A stretch of 64,000 bases of DNA. Origin: Kitasatospora aureofaciens (GTDB taxonomy: Bacteria > Actinomycetota > Actinomycetes > Streptomycetales > Streptomycetaceae). The notes under the pieces were generated by a model, which was not told the origin of the DNA, ran no database searches, and saw only the letters and a list, made by a program, of their open reading frames with translations. A program made the translations under genes and the position numbers. The DNA lies in the NCBI RefSeq assembly GCF_001188955.3, contig NZ_JPRF03000076.1, positions 186,001 through 250,000 on the forward strand. Reading direction: 5' to 3'. Numbering within the stretch: position 1 is the stretch's first letter; each line of letters begins with the position of its first letter. Positions 26,190 through 35,151 of the stretch are shown here, piece by piece.

Positions 26190-26286
26190 GGCATCCGAGT
26201 CTGCCACAGGCGGAAAGCGGAACGGTCTGGTCGGCGGGGGCTGTGAACAGCCTCACCACCCGTGCTGAGCTGGGCTTATGTGGTTC

Positions 26287-26760
26287 TTACGGGTGGTGGG
26301 GGTCGGTCGCGGGATGGCCGTCGGCGGCGCTCACGCGGGTTTCGACCAGCTCTCGGAAGTGCTCAAGGTCGTCGCGTACCGCGCGTTCGATCGCGCCGGC
26401 CTGGGCGAAGCCGCGCGGGCCGCCGAACTCGCGGTGCAGGGCCTCCGGGTCGTACTCCACCCGGATCTGCAGCCGGGTGTGCCGGGGGTCGAGCGGCAGC
26501 AGCGCGAAGGCACCGCGGAGGTGGACGGAGTCCAGGGTCCGCCAGGCCATCACCCGGCCCCGCCCGCGGTCGGTGATCTCGGTGTCCACCGACCACTCCG
26601 ACCCGCCGACCCGGACTCCGAGGTGGGCGAGGTTGCGGCCGTGGGAGTGGGCGCTGCGGACTCCGTCGACGAACTGCGGGTACTCGTGCACCCGGTGCAG
26701 TTGCTCCCAGGCGGCGAGGACGGGGGCGGCGATGTCGATCTGTTCCTCAAGGGTGGTCAT
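26287..26760 (-). CDS. SRPBCC (START/polyketide cyclase-like) family protein
   Basis: A 157-residue helix-grip protein: EEQIDIAAPVLAAWEQLHRVHEYPQFVDGV at the N-terminus, strands WSVDTEITDRGRGRVMAWRTL, and the long C-terminal helix RAVRDDLEHFRELVE. This is the coenzyme Q-binding/polyketide cyclase-like branch, which binds a hydrophobic ligand in a deep pocket. The ligand is unknown. The ATG at 26760 is preferred over 26808 because GGAGGAGG precedes it. It lies upstream of the divergent Fpg-type gene. Confidence 0.85.
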   Translation of the reverse strand: MTTLEEQIDIAAPVLAAWEQLHRVHEYPQFVDGVRSAHSHGRNLAHLGVRVGGSEWSVDTEITDRGRGRVMAWRTLDSVHLRGAFALLPLDPRHTRLQIRVEYDPEALHREFGGPRGFAQAGAIERAVRDDLEHFRELVETRVSAADGHPATDPHHP

Positions 26761-26924
26761 GGAGGCCTCCTCCGGTCCCAGCCTCCTCTTCTGAGCAGGG
26801 GGAGGCAAAGGGGGGTGGTGGGGGACGCCGGGGCGGTGGAGGGGGTGGGGAGTGCTTGGTGGGCGCGCCGGGGGGTGTTACGGGCGGGCGGGCGGTTGCG
26901 GCGGGGGTGGGGGAGACTGGGCTC

Positions 26925-27794
26925 ATGCCGGAGCTGCCTGAGGTTGAGGCGCTGAGCGCCTTCCTGTCCGAGCGGTTGAGCGGGCGGGTGATCGCTCGGG
27001 TGCAGCCGGTGGCGATCAGTGCGTTGAAGACGTACGACCCGCCGGTGACGGCGTTGGAGGGGCGGACTGTCAAGGCGGTGAGGCGGCGGGGCAAGTTCCT
27101 GGACATCGAGGCGGAGGGGCTGCACCTGGTGGTCCATCTGGCTCGGGCGGGGTGGCTGCGGTGGAAGGACGCTCTGCCGGTCGAGCCGCCGCGGCCGGGG
27201 GCGAAGAATCCGCTGGCGTTGCGGGTGCGGTTGGCGGGCGGGGCGGGGGACGGGTTCGACCTGACCGAGGCGGGGACGAAGAAGGGGCTCGCGGTCCATG
27301 TGGTACGGGACCCGGCGGAGGTGCCCGGGGTGGCCAGGCTGGGGCCGGATCCGCTGGATCCCGGTTTCGGGTTGGAGGATTTCGCGGCGTTGCTGCGGGG
27401 CGACCGCCGGCGGCTCAAGGGCGTGCTGCGGGACCAGAGCGTGCTGGCGGGGGTGGGCAACGCCTATTCGGACGAGGTGCTGCACGCGGCTCGGATGTCG
27501 CCGTACAAGTTGGCGTCCAGCCTGACGGAGGAGGAGACGGCGCGGCTGTACGAGGCGCTCGGCGACACGCTGCGGGACGCGGTGGAGCGCTCGCGCGGAC
27601 TGGCGGCGGGGGAGCTGAAGGCGGAGAAGAAGCTGGGGCTGCGGGTGCACGGGCGGACCGGTCAGCCGTGTCCGGTGTGCGGGGACACCGTGCGGGAGGT
27701 GTCCTTCGCGGACTCCTCGTTGCAGTACTGCCCGACCTGTCAGACCAGGGGCAAGCCGCTGGCAGACCGGCGGCTGTCGCGGCTGTTGAAGTGA
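26925..27794 (+). CDS. Fpg/Nei-family DNA glycosylase
   Basis: A 289-residue base-excision repair enzyme. It begins MPELPEVEA, so Pro2 is the catalytic nucleophile and Glu3 its partner. The H2TH region has LKGVLRDQSVLAGVGNAYSDEVL, with the lesion-binding helix. A C4 zinc finger closes the protein (CPVC about 16 residues before CPTC, then GKPLADRRLSRLL). The ATG is fixed by the required N-terminal Pro. Streptomycetes have several Fpg/Nei paralogues, so the preferred lesion (8-oxoguanine or oxidised pyrimidine) is not certain. It is convergent with the methyltransferase gene. Confidence 0.93.
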   Translation: MPELPEVEALSAFLSERLSGRVIARVQPVAISALKTYDPPVTALEGRTVKAVRRRGKFLDIEAEGLHLVVHLARAGWLRWKDALPVEPPRPGAKNPLALRVRLAGGAGDGFDLTEAGTKKGLAVHVVRDPAEVPGVARLGPDPLDPGFGLEDFAALLRGDRRRLKGVLRDQSVLAGVGNAYSDEVLHAARMSPYKLASSLTEEETARLYEALGDTLRDAVERSRGLAAGELKAEKKLGLRVHGRTGQPCPVCGDTVREVSFADSSLQYCPTCQTRGKPLADRRLSRLLK

Positions 27795-27825
27795 GGCGCG
27801 CTCCAACAGCCGCGTCGCGCGGGGA

Positions 27826-28686
27826 TCAGCGCTTGATGGCGACGCCGCCCCAGTAGTAGGCCGCCTTGGGATCGGCCGGGGGCTCGCCGTCCGGGCGCCA
27901 GGCCAGGACCGGGGCGACGCCCGGCTCGACCAGCTCCCAGCCGTCGAAGAAGCGGAGCACGTCGTCGTAGCCGCGCGGCACCAGGGTCATCCCGCCGGCC
28001 CGGGCGGCCTCGGCGACCTTGCCGACCGCCTCGGGGTCGAAGTCCTGGGTGGGGGTGGTGAGGGCGAGGCAACTGCCGACGGGCAGGGCGTCGCGCAGCG
28101 CGGCGACCCGGCCCCACGGGTCGTCCTCGTCGGCGATCAGCATCAGTACGGCGATCATCAGCAGGCCGACGGGCCGGGTGAGGTCCAGCGTGGAGGTGAG
28201 CGCCGGGTCGGCGAACAGTTCCTCGGGCTTGCGCAGGTCGGCGTGGATGTAGGTGGTGCGGCTGGCGGGGCTGGAGACCATCAGGGCGCGGGCGTGGGCG
28301 AGCACGATCGGGTCGTTGTCGACGTAGACGACCCGGGTGCCGGGGCTGACGGCCTCGGCGATCTCGTGGGTGTTCGGCGAGGTGGGGATGCCGGTGCCGA
28401 GGTCGAGGAACTGGCGGATGCCGTGCTCCTGGGCGAGGTAGCGGACGGCCCGGCCCTGGAAGGCGCGGTTGGCCTTGGCCATCTCCTTGACGCTCGGCAC
28501 GGCCTGCTCGATGGCCTGGCCCATGGCGCGGTCCGGCGGGAAGTTGGTCTTGCCGCCCAGCCAGTAGTCGTAGACGCGCGCGGAGTGCGGGGCGGTGGTG
28601 TCGACGCCGAAACGTTCCCACTGGCTCAGCTCGGCGGCGTCGTCGTCCTGCGGGCCCGGCTGGGGGAAGTCCTGACTTGTCGTCAT
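27826..28686 (-). CDS. SAM-dependent methyltransferase, DUF574/S-adenosyl methyltransferase family
   Basis: A 286-residue protein of the large actinomycete family DUF574. Signature segments are SARVYDYWLGGKTNFPPDRA (N-terminal), QFLDLGTGIPTSPNTHEIA (motif I), RVVYVDNDPIVLAHARAL (SAM ribose site) and RPVGLLMIAVLMLI. These enzymes are very numerous in streptomycetes and mostly have no known substrate. The ATG at 28686 matches MTTSQDFP; the conserved core begins about 38 residues in. No operon partner. Confidence 0.88.
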   Translation of the reverse strand: MTTSQDFPQPGPQDDDAAELSQWERFGVDTTAPHSARVYDYWLGGKTNFPPDRAMGQAIEQAVPSVKEMAKANRAFQGRAVRYLAQEHGIRQFLDLGTGIPTSPNTHEIAEAVSPGTRVVYVDNDPIVLAHARALMVSSPASRTTYIHADLRKPEELFADPALTSTLDLTRPVGLLMIAVLMLIADEDDPWGRVAALRDALPVGSCLALTTPTQDFDPEAVGKVAEAARAGGMTLVPRGYDDVLRFFDGWELVEPGVAPVLAWRPDGEPPADPKAAYYWGGVAIKR

Positions 28687-28883
28687 GGCCACGTCCTCTG
28701 ATGGCAGATCATCACACTGGGGAAGGCACAGCGTAGCGGTCCTGACGGGAAGCCGGGCGTCCGGTCCGGGAAGAAGTGTCGACGGGCTGGGGGAGCGGGG
28801 TGTCGGCGGCCCTTCCGGTCGGCTTTGTGGGCCGTCGGAGTGGTGATCGGGAGCGGCGGCGAGCGGCGGGGCAAGCATTAAGA

Positions 28884-29777
28884 ATGCTGTCTGATCGTCA
28901 GATTAAGTCTTCGGTGAGCCCTCAGTTCAGTTCGCGCAGGTTGTTGCTGGTCGCGGCCGGGATGTCGCTGCTCGGCGCGGCCGCCGGCTGCAGGAGCCCC
29001 TGGAGCGGGGACGCCCCGACGGGGCCGGAAGCCGCTGCGGGCCCGCAGGAGGTCCTGGTCCCCGCAGAGGGGTCGCCGTCGCCGTCCGCGTCGTCCCCGG
29101 TGCCGTCCCCGGCGCCGCCGTCCGCCTCCGGCTCGGCTTCGGAGTCGAGCGTTCAGCCCGTCCGCAAGTCCCTCAGCGAGGCCGAGAGCAGGCCGGTGTA
29201 CGAGCTGGACCCGGCGCAGCGGGTGGTGGCGCTCACCATCGACGACGGGCCGGACCCCAAGTACACACCCGCCGTGCTGGACCTGCTCCAGCAGCACGGG
29301 ATCCGGGCGACCTTCTTCCTGATCGGCGAGAACGCCGTCGAGCACCCGGCCCTGGTGCGGGAGATCGCGGACCGCGGTCACCACATCGCCAACCACACCT
29401 GGACCCACCCCGACCTGCGGCACATGCCGGAGAGCGCGGTGCGGGACGAGCTGGAGCGCACCTCCGACCTGCTGCACCGGACCACCGGGCGGCTGACCAC
29501 CTGGTTCCGGGCGCCGGGCGGGGACTGGTCGCCGGTGTCGCTCAAGGTGGCCGCCGACCTCGGCCTGCGGAACATGGGCTGGTCGGTGGACCCGAGGGAC
29601 TGGTCCCGGCCGGGGACACCGGCGATCATCGACACGATCCTCAAGGAGGTCCGGCCCGGGGCGATCGTGCTCAACCACGACGGCGGCGGGGACCGCTCGC
29701 AGACGGTGGCGGCGCTGAAGACCTACCTGCCGACGCTGATCGATTCCGGGTACCTCTTCACGGCGCCGCCGAACTGA
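28884..29777 (+). CDS. Polysaccharide deacetylase (NodB) lipoprotein
   Basis: A 297-residue protein. The N-terminus has a twin-Arg-like SSRRLLLVAAGMSLLG stretch and a Cys after AAAG, a plausible lipobox, so it is probably an exported lipoprotein. A Ser/Pro-rich linker follows to about 100. The NodB domain shows motif 1 TIDDGPDPKY, motif 2 HHIANHTWTH, motif 3 RAPGGDW, motif 4 GWSVDPRDW and motif 5 IVLNHDGGG. It should deacetylate peptidoglycan or related glycans. The ATG at 28884 lies in a palindrome (28874-28888), so the real start may be GTG at 28914, giving VSPQFSSRR. Confidence 0.87.
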   Translation: MLSDRQIKSSVSPQFSSRRLLLVAAGMSLLGAAAGCRSPWSGDAPTGPEAAAGPQEVLVPAEGSPSPSASSPVPSPAPPSASGSASESSVQPVRKSLSEAESRPVYELDPAQRVVALTIDDGPDPKYTPAVLDLLQQHGIRATFFLIGENAVEHPALVREIADRGHHIANHTWTHPDLRHMPESAVRDELERTSDLLHRTTGRLTTWFRAPGGDWSPVSLKVAADLGLRNMGWSVDPRDWSRPGTPAIIDTILKEVRPGAIVLNHDGGGDRSQTVAALKTYLPTLIDSGYLFTAPPN

Positions 29778-29867
29778 AAGGCGAACGGTCCGGGATATCG
29801 GCGGCATATGCCGATTGGGCAGGTAGCGGCTTTGCCGCTTAAACCGCCCGATCGAATGAATCAGCGG

Positions 29868-29887
29868 AACCGTTTCTTCGGTTTTTT
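29868..29887 (+). terminator. Rho-independent-like terminator after the deacetylase
   Basis: A short stem AACCG/CGGTT (29868-29872 and 29879-29883) runs into a six-base T-run (29882-29887). It ends the deacetylase transcript before the small secreted-protein gene at 29955. A second 6-bp stem, AGCGGC/GCCGCT, precedes it. Confidence 0.55.
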
Positions 29888-29954
29888 GGCGTCTAGGGTG
29901 ATCTCGCACCAATTCCTCAGGTACCTCTGTGTACCGCCTGAAAGGCCCTTGCTC

Positions 29955-30281
29955 ATGCGTCTCCGCAATGCCGCGCTCGCCGTCGCCAGTGCCGTCGCCC
30001 TCGTCCTCGCCGTTCCGATGTCCGCCAACGCGGCCGTGGGGGAGTTCCTCTACAAGGTCGGGCCGGGGGTGCCGGCCGGGATCGCCGACCCGCAGAGCGG
30101 CAAGTGCATCAACCTCTTCGGGGCCACCGAGAAGGACCCGGCCTTCGCGCCGGAGAACCTCACCACCTCGACGGCGACGGTGTTCCTGGACTTCGACTGC
30201 AACGGTGACACCTTCTACGTGATGAACCCCGGAAAGATCCTCGGCGACAGGCTGAAGCTGCGCTCGGTGATCTTCTCCTGA
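29955..30281 (+). CDS. Small secreted protein of unknown function
   Basis: A 108-residue protein with a clear signal peptide: MRLRNAALAVASAVALVLAVPMSANA, cut probably after ANA, leaving about 82 residues. The mature part has two cysteines (GKCINL and FDCNGD), enough for one disulfide, and starts AVGEFLYKVGPG. I do not recognise a family. It has its own leader of 180 bp that is less G+C-rich than average and includes a terminator for the preceding gene. Function is unknown; an extracytoplasmic structural or inhibitor role is possible. Confidence 0.7.
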   Translation: MRLRNAALAVASAVALVLAVPMSANAAVGEFLYKVGPGVPAGIADPQSGKCINLFGATEKDPAFAPENLTTSTATVFLDFDCNGDTFYVMNPGKILGDRLKLRSVIFS

Positions 30282-30402
30282 GCGACGCGGACCGCGGGGT
30301 GGCCCGGGCCGGGCGGTCGGCGTAGCGTCGAACTGTCCGGCCCGGGCGCCGGTGTCCGCGGTCGGGCGGTGGGGGCCTGGGCGGAGTGAAGGAGGGCCTG
30401 GG

Positions 30403-31275
30403 ATGACCGGCAACGGCTACGCACACCCCGAGGCGCTGGTCCGCACCGAGTGGCTGGCCCACCACCTGGACGACGGGACGATCCGGGTCGTCGAGGTCGA
30501 CGAGGACACCACCGCCTACGAACGGGACCACATCCCCGGGGCGGTCGGCTGGAACTGGGCCACCGACCTGCACAGCCAGGTCGGCCGCGACTACGCGGAC
30601 CGCGAGGGCGTCCAGCACCTGCTGCGGGCGGCCGGGGTGGAGGACGACACCACCGTGGTGCTGTACGGCGGCAACAACAACTGGTTCGCCGCCTACGCCT
30701 ACTGGTTGCTGCGGCTGCGCGGCTTCGGGCCGGTGAAGCTGCTGGACGGCGGGCGCAAGAAGTGGGAGCTGGAGGGGCGGGAGCTCACCCACGAGGTGAT
30801 GGACTACCAGCACACCCCCTACCGGCTGACCGGACCGGAACGGCCGGAGCTGCGGGCGATGCGGGACGAGGTGCTCGCCAAGGCGGAGGTGTTCGCCAAG
30901 CCGGGCGCCGACGCGGTGCTGGTGGACGTCCGCTCCCCGGCGGAGTTCCGGGGCGAGCTGATCGCGCCCCCGAACCTGCCGCAGGAGCAGGCCCAGGTGC
31001 CCGGGCACATCCCCGGCGCGGTCAACGTGCCCTGGTCGCAGGCGGCCAACGACGACGGCTCGTTCCGCTCGGCGGAGGAGCTGCGGGCGCTGTACGGGGG
31101 CAAGGGCGTCGGGGCGGAGCGTGAGGTGATCGCCTACTGCCGGATCGGCGAGCGGTCCGCGCACACCTGGTTCGCGCTCACCGAACTGCTCGGGTACCCG
31201 CACGTGAAGAACTACGACGGCTCGTGGACGGAGTACGGCTCGCTGGTGCGGGCGCCGGTGGCGCTCGGGGGCTGA
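30403..31275 (+). CDS. Two-domain rhodanese sulfurtransferase
   Basis: A 290-residue thiosulfate/3-mercaptopyruvate sulfurtransferase-like enzyme with two rhodanese modules. The first (AYERDHIPGAVGWNWATDL) is inactive, while the second carries the CRIGERS active loop in IAYCRIGERSAHTWF, with the redox cysteine first. It would transfer sulfane sulfur to cyanide or thiols. The start ATG at 30403 is preceded by GGAGGG about 10 bases upstream; an in-frame upstream start exists but gives a non-homologous leader. It stands alone on the plus strand. Confidence 0.92.
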   Translation: MTGNGYAHPEALVRTEWLAHHLDDGTIRVVEVDEDTTAYERDHIPGAVGWNWATDLHSQVGRDYADREGVQHLLRAAGVEDDTTVVLYGGNNNWFAAYAYWLLRLRGFGPVKLLDGGRKKWELEGRELTHEVMDYQHTPYRLTGPERPELRAMRDEVLAKAEVFAKPGADAVLVDVRSPAEFRGELIAPPNLPQEQAQVPGHIPGAVNVPWSQAANDDGSFRSAEELRALYGGKGVGAEREVIAYCRIGERSAHTWFALTELLGYPHVKNYDGSWTEYGSLVRAPVALGG

Positions 31276-31459
31276 GCCTCCGGCGGGCAGCTGCCGGAGC
31301 CGCCGCACGGGTGTGACGGGTGGGGTTCGTGACGGCGTCGCGGCGCCGTCATTTCGGCGCGTTTCTTTTCATGAACATCTCACTATCCGGGAGTGGACCG
31401 CGGGCCGCCGGGACAAGGATCGAACCGACCCATCGTTCCGGTGATCCTGGAGGACCACG

Positions 31460-33001
31460 TTGCGCAAGAGGCTGATCGTCTCTGCTGCCAGTGCCCTGAG
31501 CCTGTTCCTGGCCGTCCCCGCCTCGGCCGCCGACTTCCAACCCGGCGCGGCCGGGGTCGGCGACTCCTATTACCCGACCTACGGCAACGGCGGCTACCGC
31601 GTCTCCCACTACGACATCCGGCTGAAGTACCAGCCCGCCACCGACGAACTGGAGGGCACCACCACCATCCTCGCCACCGCGACCCAGGACCTCTCCCGGT
31701 TCAACCTCGACTTCGCGCTGAACGTCTCCGAGGTGCGGGTCAACGGGCGGCCCGCGACCTTCGCCACCAGCGGCGAGCAGGAACTGCAGATCACCCCGGC
31801 CCGCCCGCTGGCCAAGGGCAGCCAGGCCACCGTGGTCGTCCGCTACAAGGGCGTGCCGTCCACCGTGAAGAAGTACGGCTTCACCGCCTGGCTGCGCACC
31901 CCGGACGGCGCGGTGGCGGCGGGCGAGCCCGAGTCGGCCTGGTGGTGGTTCCCGAGCAACGACCACCCCAGCGACAAGGCCACCTTCGACGTCTCGGTGC
32001 AGGTGCCCGACGGCAACCAGGTGATCAGCAACGGCATCCTGACCGGCACGACCTCGCAGGCCGGCTGGACCCGCTACAACTGGCGGGAGAACAAGCCCCA
32101 GGCGACCTATCTGGCCACCCTCGCCGTCGGCAAGTTCGACATCAGCACCGACACCACGGCCAACGGGCTGCCGGTCTACAACGCGTACAGCAAGGACCTC
32201 GGCGACAACGCGGACGCGGCCCGCTCCAGCGTCGAGCGCACCGGCGAGCTGGTGGACTGGCTGAGCGGCTACTTCGGCGACTACCCGTTCAGCTCGGTCG
32301 GCGGCTACGTCCCCAACGTCCCGACCGGCTTCGCCCTGGAGACCCAGACCCGGGTCTTCTACAGCCCCCGGCAGTTCTCGAAGGGTGCCAACACCTCGGT
32401 GGTCGTGCACGAGCTGGCCCACCAGTGGTACGGCGACAGCGTCTCGCTCTCGCGCTGGAGCGACATCTGGCTGAACGAGGGCTTCGCCCGGTACGCGCAG
32501 TTCCTCTGGTCCGAGCACGAGAACGAGGGCACCGCACAGGAGCTGGCCGACTACGTCTACGCCTCGCACCCGGCCGACGACGCGTTCTGGTCCGTCAAGC
32601 CCGGAGACCCGGGCGCGGACAACCAGTTCGCCGGCGCCGTCTACGACCGGGGCGCGGTGGCCATCCAGGCGCTGCGCAACGCCGTCGGGGACGAGAAGTT
32701 CTTCCGGATCCTCAAGGGCTGGCCCACCGAGCGCAAGTACGGCAACGCGACCATCCCGGAGTTCCAGGCGTACGCGGAGAAGGTGTCCGGGCAGAAGCTC
32801 GGGGACCTCTTCAACACCTGGCTGTTCACCGCTGCCAAGCCGGCCGTCGGGCCGGTGGCGAAGGGGGCCGCGGCCCCGGCCTCGCTGGCGCCGGGTGCGC
32901 GGGCGGACGCGGGACAGGGTGACGGGCAGCAGCTGCCGGTGGAGCCGAAGTCCTGGAAGAAGATCCAGGAGACCAACTCCGTGCACGACGAGGCGCACTG
33001 A
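31460..33001 (+). CDS. Secreted M1-family metallopeptidase (aminopeptidase N-like)
   Basis: A 513-residue exported peptidase. TTG start with GGAGG six bases upstream; the N-terminal MRKRLIVSAASALSLFLAVPASA is a signal peptide. The N-terminal beta domain is followed by the catalytic domain with the gluzincin motif HELAHQWYG, the second Zn ligand Glu in WLNEGFARYAQF 18 residues on, and the PTGFALETQTR substrate loop. It lacks the C-terminal armadillo repeat domain of larger aminopeptidases and ends in an Ala/Gly/Gln tail. It probably trims peptides outside the cell. A bidirectional terminator follows at 33050-33088. Confidence 0.92.
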   Translation: MRKRLIVSAASALSLFLAVPASAADFQPGAAGVGDSYYPTYGNGGYRVSHYDIRLKYQPATDELEGTTTILATATQDLSRFNLDFALNVSEVRVNGRPATFATSGEQELQITPARPLAKGSQATVVVRYKGVPSTVKKYGFTAWLRTPDGAVAAGEPESAWWWFPSNDHPSDKATFDVSVQVPDGNQVISNGILTGTTSQAGWTRYNWRENKPQATYLATLAVGKFDISTDTTANGLPVYNAYSKDLGDNADAARSSVERTGELVDWLSGYFGDYPFSSVGGYVPNVPTGFALETQTRVFYSPRQFSKGANTSVVVHELAHQWYGDSVSLSRWSDIWLNEGFARYAQFLWSEHENEGTAQELADYVYASHPADDAFWSVKPGDPGADNQFAGAVYDRGAVAIQALRNAVGDEKFFRILKGWPTERKYGNATIPEFQAYAEKVSGQKLGDLFNTWLFTAAKPAVGPVAKGAAAPASLAPGARADAGQGDGQQLPVEPKSWKKIQETNSVHDEAH

Positions 33002-33049
33002 CGGCCCGCTGTCCGGCGCTGCCGGTGAGGTGACGGGCGTGGTCCGGTC

Positions 33050-33088
33050 GCCCGGCCGTCCGGGACGGGGTTTCCGTCCCGGCCGGGC
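33050..33088. terminator. Bulged hairpin terminator between convergent genes
   Basis: Inner arms CCGGGACGG/CCGTCCCGG (33060-33068 and 33074-33082), a loop GGTTT and outer GCCCGGCC/GGCCGGGC arms extend the stem to 33088 with a bulge. It lies between the convergent M1 peptidase and acetyltransferase genes. Confidence 0.65.
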
Positions 33089-33099
33089 GGTCGGCCGGG

Positions 33100-33909
33100 C
33101 TACGCCGCTCCGGGGCCGTCCGCCGCGAGCAGCTCGGTGAGGCGGCGGACGGCGAAGGGTATGAGCTCGCGCACCGGGACCAGCCGGCAGGGCGCGTTGC
33201 CGACCAGCACCTCGCGGATGCCGGCCCGCGCCTCGAACTCCCGCCCCACCACCGGGAAGTGGGTGTCGTTGTCGTTGCCGACGTCGGGCGCTTCGAGCCA
33301 GACCCGCTCGCCCTGGATGGCCATCGGGAAGCGGCGGAGCTTGAGCCGGCGGTTGGGTGCGAAGGTCTCCGCGTAGTGCAGGAAGGTGTTGCGGTTGTGC
33401 CCGACGCCGACCAGCAGCACGTACCCGCCGAGGTCGTGCAGGGCGCCGAACGGGGACTCCCGGCCGACGGCGAAGCCGAACGAGCGGCGGGCGGTCACCT
33501 CCCGGGCGTGCGCGCCGACGGCGGCGACCGAGGCCTGCGGATGGGTGCTGCGCAGGCTGTCCGGCAGGGCGCGCAGCGCTTCGGCGATCGCCCCCATCCG
33601 GGAGGGCATGTCCGGGTGGAACAGCGGTACGGCGTCGCGGAGTTCGGCGATCCGTGGGGTGGGCAGGCCGGCGTGGTCGGGTGCCGGGTCGCAGACCGTG
33701 CCGCTGGTGAAGGTGGGCACCACGACGGTGCCGCCCGGCCCGACGGCCTCGCGCAGGCTGGCCACCACGGCCTCCGCCCCGCCCTCGACCCGGCCGAGGC
33801 TGGAGAGCGAGGAGTGCACGATCAGTGCCATGTCCGGGCGGACGCCGACCCGGCGCCAGCCGTCCACGAGGTCGGCGGTGGTGAGCGGGCTGGTGCCCGG
33901 AGTGGTCAT
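33100..33909 (-). CDS. Aminoglycoside N3'-acetyltransferase (AAC(3)) family protein
   Basis: A 269-residue antibiotic NAT fold protein. MALIVHSSLSSLGRVEGGAEAVV and GPGGTVVVPTFT mark the acetyl-CoA side, and GVGHNRNTFLHYAE contains the family's conserved His. AAC(3) enzymes acetylate the 3-amino group of aminoglycosides; many chromosomal homologues in streptomycetes are weak or act on other amines. No aminoglycoside biosynthetic gene is in the window, so resistance cannot be assumed. ATG at 33909 follows a GGGGGGA site. Confidence 0.87.
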   Translation of the reverse strand: MTTPGTSPLTTADLVDGWRRVGVRPDMALIVHSSLSSLGRVEGGAEAVVASLREAVGPGGTVVVPTFTSGTVCDPAPDHAGLPTPRIAELRDAVPLFHPDMPSRMGAIAEALRALPDSLRSTHPQASVAAVGAHAREVTARRSFGFAVGRESPFGALHDLGGYVLLVGVGHNRNTFLHYAETFAPNRRLKLRRFPMAIQGERVWLEAPDVGNDNDTHFPVVGREFEARAGIREVLVGNAPCRLVPVRELIPFAVRRLTELLAADGPGAA

Positions 33910-34124
33910 GGTCCCCCCTGGTGGCGGTGCGGGGCACGCGGTGGCGTGCGGTCGGGTGCGGTCGGTGTGCGGTTGGGCGTGCCGGTGCGGATTCGTACCG
34001 GTGTGGTCTGTTTGTTCGGGCCCGACCATAGCGGGTGGCACTGACAATCGGTCAGGAGGGGGGACCCTGCGTCAGCCCACCGCGGGGCTGGGGCGGTCGT
34101 CGGCCGTGGCGGTCGGTCCGGTGG

Positions 34125-35093
34125 TCACCGGCCGTCCGTCTCCGCCAGGATGCGGGCCTCCTGCTCGGGGGTGAACCCGTGGCCGAGCGGTGGCTCGCCG
34201 CGACCGCGGTCCCAGGCGAGGACGTCGGCGGCGGTGACCGCGAGCGGGGTGGCGGGCAGTCCGGCCGCGCGGGCCAGGGCCGGGTCGCGCTGCTGGCCGG
34301 GCCAGAGCCGCTCGGCCCGGACCAGCGGGAAGAACGGCGGCGGGGCGGTCTCCGGGGGGACGGGGACGATCTCGATCTCGCTGCCCGCGACCTCGGCGCA
34401 GGTGGCGATCAGCCCGCCGAGGGTGGTCGGTTCGGCCGGGCCGACGGCGTGGAAGGCGCCCGGCCGCTCGTCCTGGAGCAGCCTGAGCACCAGCCGGGCC
34501 AGGTCGCGCGAGTCGACCACCTGGACGGGCTGTTCGGGGCGTGCGGGCAGCGCGATCCGGCCGCCGCGCGCCGCCCGGCGCACCCAGTACGTCAGCCCGC
34601 GGCCTTCGTCGTACGGACCGGCCACCTTGCCGGGGCGCACGATCGTCGCCCGGTCGCCGTAGCGGGCGGTGACGTCCCGCTCGCAGGCGACCTTGAGCCG
34701 GCCGTACGTCGCCTCGGTCAGCTCCTCGGCATCGCGCAGCGGCGCGCGCAGCGGGGCGGACTCGTCCGAGTGGGGGGCGAGTCCGCCCCGCCGGTAGACC
34801 GCGTGGCTGGAGACGAACAGGTAGCGGCCGGCCCGGTTGCCGAGGGCGTCCATCGCCTGGTCGACCTCGCGGGGGCGGAAGCCGCTGACGTCCACGACGG
34901 CGTCCCACTTGCCCTCGCGCAGGGCGGTGTAGTCGCCGGTGTCCCGGTCGCCGAGGAGGTGGCGGGCCTCGGGGAAGAGGCCGGGGTTGGTCCTGCCGCG
35001 GTTGAAGAGGGTGACCTCGGCGCCGCTGTGCAGGGCGTCGGCGGCGATCGCGCGGCCGACGAAGGAGGTACCGCCGAGTACGAGGATCCGCAT
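34125..35093 (-). CDS. NAD-dependent epimerase/dehydratase family protein
   Basis: A 322-residue extended-SDR Rossmann protein. MRILVLGGTSFVGRAIAADAL gives the GxxGxxG site, and the Tyr-xxx-Lys motif is ATYGRLKVACE. The sequence DVSGFRPREVDQAMDAL and the absence of a clear sugar-binding motif place it in the NAD-dependent epimerase branch with reductase-like members. Substrate is not recognisable. The ATG at 35093 removes a leader MTPGHSLES that lacks homology. Its 3' neighbour is the acetyltransferase on the same strand, separated by 215 bp. Confidence 0.85.
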   Translation of the reverse strand: MRILVLGGTSFVGRAIAADALHSGAEVTLFNRGRTNPGLFPEARHLLGDRDTGDYTALREGKWDAVVDVSGFRPREVDQAMDALGNRAGRYLFVSSHAVYRRGGLAPHSDESAPLRAPLRDAEELTEATYGRLKVACERDVTARYGDRATIVRPGKVAGPYDEGRGLTYWVRRAARGGRIALPARPEQPVQVVDSRDLARLVLRLLQDERPGAFHAVGPAEPTTLGGLIATCAEVAGSEIEIVPVPPETAPPPFFPLVRAERLWPGQQRDPALARAAGLPATPLAVTAADVLAWDRGRGEPPLGHGFTPEQEARILAETDGR

Positions 35094-35130
35094 GGACTCC
35101 AGGCTATGACCGGGTGTCAACCGGTTTGGG

Positions 35131-35148
35131 CCACGGTCGCGGCCGTGG
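35131..35148 (-). terminator. Short hairpin between alkene reductase and epimerase genes
   Basis: Arms CCACGG and CCGTGG (35131-35136 and 35143-35148) with a 6-base loop sit 3-20 bp past the reductase stop. No U-tract; strength is moderate. Confidence 0.4.
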
Positions 35149-35151
35149 TGC

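Noticed and set aside
33100..33909. Calling the AAC(3)-type gene an antibiotic resistance determinant
   Set aside because: Chromosomal family members often have no resistance role and no biosynthetic cluster is present here.
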